Shown here: in pieces, positions 21,997-28,707 of the stretch
Layout: each line of letters begins with the position of its first letter
Position numbering within the stretch: position 1 is the first letter of the stretch
From: Saccoglossus kowalevskii
Taxonomy: Eukaryota > Hemichordata > Enteropneusta > Harrimaniidae
Direction of reading: 5' to 3'
Assembly: GCF_000003605.2 (NCBI RefSeq)
Contig: NW_003156512.1
Coordinates: 1-28,707, forward strand
Length of the DNA: 28,707 nt
Position numbers and translations under genes: made by a program
The notes under the pieces: model-generated
Told to the model about the DNA's origin: nothing
Databases searched by the model: none
The model's input: the letters and a program-made list of their open reading frames with translations, nothing else

Positions 21997-23981
21997 CTAC
22001 TACTTTATTACATAGGATTCCCGGCGTTCAATTCTATGAAGTGTTGATTATATTGTATGTCTAGGGTTTTAATATTTCGTTTGTTTATCTGCCAGTGTTA
22101 TGGTACTACTGTATTACATATGATTCTCGGCGTTCAATTCTCTGAAGTGGTGATTAATATTGTATGTCTAGGGTTTTTATATTTCGTTCGTGTATCTGCC
22201 AGTATTATAGTACTACTGTATTACATAGGATTCCCGGCGTTCAATTCCATGAAGTGTTGATTAATATTGTATTGTTTAGGGTTTTAATATTTCGTTTGTT
22301 TATCTGCCAGTGTTATAGTACTACTGTAATACATAGGATTCCCGGCGTTCAATTCTATGAAGTGTTGATGAATATTGTATTGTCTAGGGTTTCAATATTT
22401 CGTTTGTTTATCTGCCAGTGTTATAGTACTACTGTATTACATAGGATTCCCGGCGTTCAATTCTATGAAGTGTTGATTAATATTGTATTGTCTAGGGTTT
22501 TAATATTTCGTTTGTTTATCTGCCAGTGTTATAATACTACTTTATTACATAGGATTCTCGGCGTTCAATTCTATGAAGTGTTGATGAATATTGTATTGTC
22601 TAGGGTTTAAATATTTCGTTTGTTTAACTGCCAGTGTTATAGTAATACTGTATTACATAGGATTATCTGCGTTCAATTCTATGAAGTGTTGATTAATATT
22701 GTATTGTCTAGGGTTTTAGTATTTCGTTTGTTTATCTGCCAGTGTTATAGTACTACTGTATTACAGAGGATTCTCCGCGTTCAATTCTATGAAGTGTTGA
22801 TTGATATTGTATTGTCTAGAGTTTTAATATTTCGTTTGTTTATCTGCCAGTGTTATAGTACTACTTTATTACATAGGATTCCCGGCGTTCAATTCTATGA
22901 AGTGTTGATTAATATTGTATTGTCTAGGGTTTTAATATTTCGTTTGTTTATCTGCCAGTGTTATAGTACTACTGTATTACATAGGATTCTCGGCGTTCAA
23001 TTCTATGAAGTGTTGATTAATATTGTATTGTCTAGGGTTTTAATATTTCGTTTGTTAATCTGCCAGTGTTATAGTATTACTGTATTACATAGGATTCTCG
23101 GCGTTCAATTCTATGAAGTGGTGATTAATATTGTATTGTCTAGGGTTTTAATATTTCGTTTGTTTATCTGCCAGTGTTATAGTAATATTGTATTTCATAG
23201 GATTCTTGGCGTTCAATTCTATGAAGTTTTGATTAATATTGTATTGTCTAGGGTATTAATATTTCGTTTGTTTATCTGCCAGTGTTATAGTACAACTTTA
23301 TTACATAGGATTCTCGGCGTTCAATTCTATGAAGTGTTGATTAATATTGTATTGTCTAGGGTTTTAATATTTCGTTTGTTTATCTGCCAGTGTTATAGTA
23401 CTACTTTATTTCATAGGATTCTCGGCGTTCAATTCTATGAAGTGCTGATTAATATTGTATTGTCTAGGGTTTTAATATTTCGTTTGTTTATCTGCCAGTG
23501 TTATAGTACTACTTTATTACATAGGATTCTCGGCGTTCAATTCTATGAAGTGTTGATTAATATTGTATTGTCTAGCGTTTTAATATTTCGTTTGTTTATC
23601 TGCCAGTGTTATAGTACTACTGTATTACATAGGATTCTCGGCGTTCAATTCTATGAAGTGTTGATTAATATTGTATTGTCTAGGGTTTTAATATTTCGTT
23701 TGTTTATCTGCCAGTGTTATAGTACTACTTTATTACATAGGATTCCCGGCGTTCAATTCTAGGAAGTGTTGATTAATATTGTATTGTCTAGGGTTTTAAT
23801 ATTTCGTTTGTTTATCTGCCAGTGTTATAGTAATACTGTATTACATAGGATTCTCGGCGTTCAATTCTATGAAGTGTTGATTAATATTGTATTGTCTAGA
23901 GTTTTAATATTTCGTTTGTTTATCTGCCAGTGTTATAGTACTACTTTATTACATATGATTCCCGGCGTTCAATTCTATGAA

Positions 23982-24089
23982 GTGTTGATTAATATTGTAT
24001 TGTCTAGGGTTTTAATATTTCGTTTGTTTATCTGCCAGTAATATAATACTACTTTATTACATAGGATTCCCGGCGTTCAATTCTATGAA
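23982..24089 (+). repeat. TAA-variant monomer, copy 7
   Basis: TAA at 24039-24041 in CAGTAATATAATACTAC. It lies about 14 kb from the other six copies with the same flanks, so it arrived by segmental copying and not by new mutation. Confidence 0.85.
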
Positions 24090-24197
24090 GTGTTGATTAA
24101 TATTGTATTGTCTAGGGTTTTAATATTTCGTTTGTTTATCTGCCAGTGTTATAGTACTACTGTATTATATAGGATTCTCGGCGTTCAATTCTATGAA

Positions 24198-24299
24198 GTG
24201 TTGATTAATATTGTATTGTCTAGGGTTTTAATATTTCGTGTGTTCATCTGCCAGTGTACTACTGTATTACATAGGATTCTCGGCGTTCAATTCTATGAA
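24198..24299 (+). repeat. 102-bp deletion monomer, copy 5
   Basis: Same six-base loss and TTCGTGTGTTCATCTG signature as at 229. Its removal would turn this block into the arrangement at 9287-9770. Confidence 0.85.
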
Positions 24300-25483
24300 G
24301 TGTTGATTAATATTGTATTGTCTAGGGTTTTAATATTTCGTTTGTTTATCTGCCAGTGTTATAGTATTACTGTATTACATTGGATTCTCGGCGTTCAATT
24401 CTATGAAGTGTTGATTAATATTGTATTGTCTAGAGTTTTAATATTTCGTTTGTTTATCTGCCAGTGTTATAGTACTACTTTATTACATATGATTCCCGGC
24501 GTTCAATTCTATGAAGTGTTGATTAATATTGTATTGTCTAGGGTTTTAATATTTCATTTGTTTATCTGCCAGTGTTATAGTAATACTGTATTACATAGGA
24601 TTCTCGGCGTTCAATTCTATGAAGTGTTGATTAATATTGTATTGTCCAGGGTTTTAATATTTCGTTTGTTTATCTGCCAGTGTTATAGGACTACTGTATT
24701 ATATAGGATTCCCGGCGTTCAATTCTATGAAGTGTTGATTAATATTGTATTGTCTAGGGATTTAATGTTTCGTTTGTTTATCTGCCAGTGTTATAGTACT
24801 ACTTTATTACATTGGATTCTCGGCGTTCAATTCTATGAAGTGTTGATTAATATTGTATTGTCTAGGGTTTTAATATTTCGTTTGTTTATCTGCCATTGTT
24901 ATAGTACTACTTTATTACATAGGATTCCCGGCGTTCAATTCTATGAAGTGTTGATTAATATTGTATTGTCTAGGGTTTTAATATTTCGTTTGTTTATCTG
25001 CCAGTGTTATTGTACGACTGTATTATATAGGATTCCCGGCATTCAATTCTATGAAGTGTTGATTAATATTGTATTGTCCAGGGTTTTAATATTTCGTTTG
25101 TTTATCTGCCAGTGTTATAGTACTACTGTATTATATAGGATTCCCGGCGTTCAATTCTATGAAGTGTTGATTAATATTGTATTGTCTAGGGTTTTAATAT
25201 TTCGTTTGTTTATCTGCCAGTGTTATAGTACTACTTTATTACACAGGATTCCCGGCGTTCAATTCTATGAAGTGTTGATTAAAAATTGTATTGTCTAGAG
25301 TTTTAATATTTCGTTTGTTTATCTGCCAGTGTTATAGTACTACTGTATTATATAGGATTCCCGGCGTTCAATTCTATGAAGTGTTGATTAATATTGTATT
25401 GTCTAGGGTTTTAATATTTCGTTTGTTTATCTGCCAGTGTTATAGTACTACTGTATTACATAGGAGTCCCGGCGTTCAATTCT

Positions 25484-26240
25484 ATGGAAGTGTTGATTAA
25501 TATTGTATTGTCCAGGGTTTTAATATTTCGTTTGTTTATCTGCCAGTGTTATAGTACTACTGTATTACATAGGATTCTCGGCGTTCAATTCTATGAAGTG
25601 TTGATTAATATTGTATTGTCTTGGGTTTTAATGTTTCGTTTGTTTATCTGCCAGTGTTATAGTACTACTTTATTACATAAGATTCTCGGCGTTCAATTCT
25701 ATGAAGTGTTGATTAATATTGTATTGTCTAGGGTTTTAATATTTCGTTTGTTTATCTGCCAGTGTTATAGTACTACTTTATTACATAGGATTCCCGGCGT
25801 TCAATTCTATGAAGTGTTGATTAATATTGTATTGTCTAGGGTTTTAATATTTCGTTTGTTTATCTGCCAGTGTTATAGTACTACTTTATTACATAGGATT
25901 CCCGGCGTTCAATTCTATGAAGTGTTGATTAATATTGTATTGTCTAGGGTTTTAATATTTCGTTTGTTTATCTGCCAGTGTTATAGAACTACTTTATTAC
26001 ATAGGATTCTCGGCGTTCAATTCTATGAAGTGTTGATTAATATTGTATTGTCCAGGGTTTTAATATTTCGTTTGTTTATCTGCCAGTGTTATAGGACTAC
26101 TGTATTATATAGGATTCCCGGCGTTCAATTCTATGAAGTGTTGATTAATATTGTATTGTCTAGGGTTTTAATATTTCGTTTGTTTATCTGCCAGTGTTAT
26201 AGTACTACTGTATTACATAGGATTTTCGGCGTTCAATTCT
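25484..26240 (+). repeat. 757-bp higher-order unit, copy 3
   Basis: Seven monomers plus one G between junctions 25484 and 26241. The first two monomers equal those of the unit at 3568. Later ones carry TTATAGAACTAC and TTATAGGACTAC and end in ATTTTCGGCG. The length is equal to the copies at 2811 and 3568. Confidence 0.75.
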
Positions 26241-26644
26241 ATGGAAGTGTTGATTAATATTGTATTGTCTAGGGTTTTAATATTTCGTTTGTTTATCTGC
26301 CAGTGTTATAGTACTACTTTATTACATAGGATTCTCGGCGTTCATTTCTATGAAGTGTTGATTAATATTGTATTGTCTAAGGTTTCAATATTTCATTTGT
26401 TTATCTGCCAGTGTTATAGTACTACTGTATTACATAGGATTCCCGGCGTTCAATTCAATGGAAGTGTTGATTAATATTGTATTGTCTAGGGTTTTAATAT
26501 TTCGTTTGTTTATCTGCCAGTGTTATAGTACTACTGTATTACATAGGATTCTCGGCGTTCAATTCTATGAAGTGTTGATTAATATTGTATTGTCTAGGGT
26601 TTTAATGTTTCGTTTGCTTATCTGCCAGTGTTATAGTACTACTG
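26224..26644 (+). repeat. Duplicate C, right copy
   Basis: Partner of 18668-19088. The following monomer is clean family 1 here, whereas the left copy runs into an indel cluster, so the right copy helps to judge that cluster. Confidence 0.8.
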
Positions 26645-26984
26645 TATTACATAGGATTCTCGGCGTTCAATTCTATGAAGTGTTGATTAATATTGTATTG
26701 TCCAGGGTTTTAATATTTCGTTTGTTTATCTGCCAGTGTTATAGTAATACTGTATTACATAGGATTTTCGGCGTTCAATTCTATGAAGTGTTGATTAATA
26801 TTGTATTGTCTAGGGTTTTAATATTCCGTTTGTTTATCTGCCAGTGTTATAGTACTACTGTATTACATAGGATTCTTGGCGTTCAATTCTATGAAGTGGT
26901 GATTAATATTGTATTGTCTAGGGTTTTAATATTTCGTTTGTTTATCTGCCAGTGTTATAGTACTACTGTATTATATAGGATTCC

Positions 26985-27625
26985 CGGCGTTCAATTCTAT
27001 GAAGTGTTGATTAATATTGTATTGTCTAGGGTTTTAATATTTCGTGTGTTCATCTGCCAGTGTACTACTGTATTACATAGGATTCTCGGCGTTCAATTCT
27101 ATGAAGTGTTGATTAATATTGTATTGTCTAGGGTTTTAATATTTCGTTTGTTTATCTGACAGTGTTATAGTATTACTGTATTACATAGGATTCTTGGCGT
27201 TCAATTCTATGAAGTGGTGATTAATATTGTATTGTCTAGGGTTTTAATATTTCGTTTGTTTATCTGCCAGTGTTATAGTACTACTGTATTACATAGGATT
27301 CTCGGCGTTCAATTCTATGAAGTGTTGATTAATATTGTATTGTCTAGGGTTTTAATATTTCGTTTGTTTATCTGCCAGTGTTATAGTAATACTGTATTAC
27401 ATAGGATTCTCGGCGTTCAATTCTATGAAGTGTTGATTAATATTGTATTGTCCAGGGTTTTAATATTTCGTTTGTTTATCTGCCAGTGTTATAGTACTAC
27501 TGTATTATATAGGATTCCCGGCGTTCAATTCTATGAAGTGTTGATTAATATTGTATTGTCTAGGGTTTTAATGTTTCGTTTGTTTATCTGCCAGTGTTAT
27601 AGTACTACTTTATTACATAGGATTC
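26985..27625 (+). repeat. Long-range duplicate A, right copy
   Basis: Partner of 210-850, no difference seen over about 640 bases. Its left neighbour is duplicate J, not the sequence found left of 210, so the block boundary is real within this assembly. Confidence 0.85.
27004..27105 (+). repeat. 102-bp deletion monomer, copy 6
   Basis: Same signature as at 229. Its left context (ATATTCCG monomer, then G4 family-3 monomer) equals that of the full-length relative at 17934-18041. Confidence 0.85.
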
Positions 27626-27713
27626 TCGGCGTTCAATTCTATGAAGTGTTGATTAATATTGTATTGTCTAGGGTTTTAATATTTCGTTTGTTTATCTGCC
27701 AGTGTTATAGTAC

Positions 27714-27850
27714 TACTTTTATTACATAGGATTCCCGGCGTTCAATTCTATGAAGTGTTGATTAATATTGTATTTGTCTAGGGTTTTTAATATTTTCCTT
27801 TGTTTATCTGCCAGTGTTATAGTACTAACTGTATTATATAAGGATTCCCG
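27714..27850 (+). repeat. Second cluster of single-base insertions
   Basis: Gains in CTACTTTTATTAC, TTGTATTTGTC, GGGTTTTTAAT, ATATTTTCCTTTG, GTACTAACTG and TATATAAGGATT within about 135 bases. TTGTATTTGTC and GGGTTTTTAAT are the same two gains as in the cluster at 14638-14782, which suggests either shared descent or a systematic consensus error. Confidence 0.8.
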
Positions 27851-27858
27851 GCGTTCAT

Positions 27859-28443
27859 TTCTATGAAGTGTTGATTAATATTGTATTGTCTAGGGTTTTA
27901 ATGTTTCGTTGTTTATCTGCCAGTGTTATAGTACTACTGTATTACATAGGATTGTCGGCGTTCAATTCTATGAAGTGTTGATTAATATTGTATTGTCTAG
28001 GGTTTTAATATTTCGTTTGTTTATCTGCCAGTGTTATAGTACTACTTTATTACATAGGATTCCCGGCGTTCAATTCTATGGAAGTGTTGATTAATATTGT
28101 ATTGTCTAGGGTTTTAATATTTCGTTTGTTTATCTGCCAGTGTTATAGTACTACTGTATTACATAGGATTCTCGGCGTTCAATTCTATGGAAGTGTTGAT
28201 TAATATTGTATTGTCTAGGGTTTTAATATTTCGTTTGTTTATCTGCCAGTGTTATAGTACTTCTTTATTACATAAAATTCTCGGCGTTCATTTCTATGAA
28301 GTGTTGATTAATATTGTATTGTCTAGGGTTTCAATATTTCGTTTGTTTATCTGCCAGTGTTATAGTACTACTTTATTACATAAGATTCTCGGCGTTCAAT
28401 TCTATGAAGTGTTGATTAATATTGTATTGTCTAGGGTTTTAAT
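27859..28443 (+). repeat. Long-range duplicate B, right copy
   Basis: Partner of 2483-3067. The monomer after it (G36, GTGTTGTAGTAC, CATAAGTTTCTC) instead resembles the one near 12530-12620, and the next again matches the 2.8-kb block. This is a one-monomer patch within a longer duplicate, as gene conversion would leave. Confidence 0.8.
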
Positions 28444-28707
28444 GTTTCGTTTGTTTATCTGCCAGTGTTGTAGTACTACTTTATTACATAAGTTTCTCGG
28501 CGTTCAATTCTATGAAGTGTTGATTAATATTGTATTGTCTAGGGTTTTCATATTTCGTTTGTTTATCTGCCAGTGTCATAGTACTTCTTTATTACATAGG
28601 ATTCCCGGCGTTCAATTCTATGAAGTGTTGATTATATTGTATTGTCTAGGGTTTTAATATTTCGTTTGTTTATCTGCCAGTTGTTATAGTACTACTTTAG
28701 TACATAG

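Larger units (their letters stand above)
18691..22200 (+). repeat. Array segment 5
   Basis: About 32 monomers. Extra-G junctions at the left border (18685) and at 18902, 21062 and 21711. A stop at 19990 (GTGTAGATT, the same change as at 11773). Indel clusters at about 19088-19135 and 22043-22200. Markers GTTATGGTACTAC, TTCTCTGAAGTGG and CTGTAATACATAGG link 19141-19480 to 22057-22395. No gene is visible. Confidence 0.8.
23890..24540 (+). repeat. Duplicate of segment 2 module (TAA, TATTATATAGG, 102-bp, CATTGG)
   Basis: Same monomer order as about 9197-9770: A27/T83 monomer, TAA monomer, TATTATATAGGATTCTC monomer, AGTATTACTG/CATTGG monomer, A27/T83 monomer. The difference is one 102-bp monomer, present here at 24198-24299 and absent at 9.5 kb. 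It is the only TAA module outside segment 2. Confidence 0.8.
22201..25483 (+). repeat. Array segment 6
   Basis: About 30 monomers. The left part (to about 23580) has many private substitutions, for example TTTAACTGCC, GGATTATCTGCG, TTTTAGTATT, ATTCTCCGCG and TCTAGCGTTTT. The right part repeats the TAA/102-bp module of segment 2. A stop at 23760 comes from TTCTAGGAAG. GATTAAAAATTG near 25280 repeats the rare change seen near 8430. Confidence 0.8.
1..28707 (+). repeat. Satellite DNA array, 108-bp monomer, about 266 head-to-tail copies
   Basis: The anchor GTGTTGATTAATATTG recurs every 108 bases (for example at 121, 547, 655, 13392 and 13500) and the anchor GGCGTTCAATTCTATG recurs at the same spacing across the whole window. 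No monomer is inverted and nothing unrelated interrupts the array. By eye most monomers differ from the common form at only a few bases. Composition is about 31% GC with T roughly twice A on this strand. Satellites of this size are typical of eukaryotic heterochromatin; a centromeric role is possible but not shown. Both ends run off the window, so the true array is longer. I do not recognise the family or species. Confidence 0.97.
25484..28707 (+). repeat. Array segment 7: mosaic of blocks found elsewhere
   Basis: About 30 monomers assembled from blocks also seen at 3.4 kb (D), 18.7 kb (C), 17.7 kb (J), 0.2 kb (A) and 2.5 kb (B), in that order. Extra-G junctions at 25484, 26241, 26458, 28078 and 28187. 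TGA at 27157-27159 matches that at 382. One insertion cluster lies at 27714-27850. The array runs on past the window end. Confidence 0.8.

Noticed and set aside
1-28707. CRISPR array
   Set aside because: The units abut directly. There are no unique spacers between short repeats, and the 108-bp period with near-identical full units is satellite structure.
1-28707. Telomeric or telomere-derived repeats, because the unit contains CTAGGGTTTT (AAAACCCTAG on the other strand)
   Set aside because: Only one 7-8 base match to a telomere-like word occurs per 108 bases and it is never tandem, so chance similarity is enough.
1-28707. CENP-B box in the monomer (TTCG and CGGG words are present)
   Set aside because: The TTTCGTTTG and CCCGGCG words are not in the required spacing or orientation on either strand. 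The C89 families give only half of the motif.
1-28707. Bacterial-type promoters or TATA boxes from the frequent TTAATATT and TATAGT words
   Set aside because: These words occur in nearly every monomer because the unit is AT-rich. There is no associated transcription unit, ribosome binding site or terminator.
1-28707. rRNA, tRNA or 5S-type tandem genes
   Set aside because: No conserved rRNA, 5S internal control or tRNA box elements are recognisable, and the 108-bp unit is too AT-rich and unstructured for such genes.
1-28707. Mobile element insertions or target-site duplications
   Set aside because: No stretch departs from the monomer for more than a few bases. Length changes are 1 or 6 bases only, apart from whole-monomer differences.

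Overview
The whole window is one uninterrupted satellite DNA array. A 108-bp, AT-rich monomer is repeated head to tail about 266 times, always in the same orientation, from the first base to the last. I see no unique-sequence flank, no gene, no RNA gene, no mobile element and no inversion. A tandem array of this size, with layered higher-order structure, points to eukaryotic heterochromatin (centromeric, pericentromeric, subtelomeric or sex/B-chromosome). That is inference, and nothing here identifies the species. The representative monomer has about 31% GC (21 G, 13 C, 49 T, 25 A by hand count), so the given strand is markedly T-rich.

Monomer numbering used here: base 1 is the first G of GTGTTGATTAATATTG, and the unit ends in TTCAATTCTATGAA. 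The main polymorphic sites are 4 (T/G), 24 (T/C), 27 (G/A), 36 (A/G), 68 (C/A), 73 (G/T), 79 (C/T), 83 (G/A/T), 89 (T/C) and 106 (G/A). Sites 73, 79 and 89 define three recurrent families. Length variants are 102 bp (six copies), 109 bp with an extra G after site 106 (sixteen copies) and 114 bp (one copy).

Layout. 1-120 is the window edge and one indel-rich monomer. 121-4324 is rich in extra-G monomers and carries two adjacent 757-bp seven-monomer units. 4325-10899 has no extra-G monomer between the one ending at 4325 and the next at 11981, but holds six of seven TAA-variant monomers and three of six 102-bp monomers. 11014-14637 contains a clear 324-bp trimer repeat. 14638-14782 is a burst of one-base insertions. 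14783-18690 and 18691-22200 are mixed segments that share blocks with distant parts of the array. 22201-25483 begins with many private substitutions and ends with a copy of the TAA/102-bp module. 25484-28707 repeats blocks from the left end of the window and from around 18 kb.

One of six frames stays open over long stretches only because 108 and 102 are multiples of three and the monomer happens to lack a stop in that frame. Fifteen substitution stops, many frameshifts and recurrent variation that is mostly amino-acid-changing argue against a protein. The interest lies in array evolution: mosaic long-range duplication, nested higher-order repeats, a traceable deletion lineage, conserved monomer blocks, and indel clusters that may be assembly artefacts.
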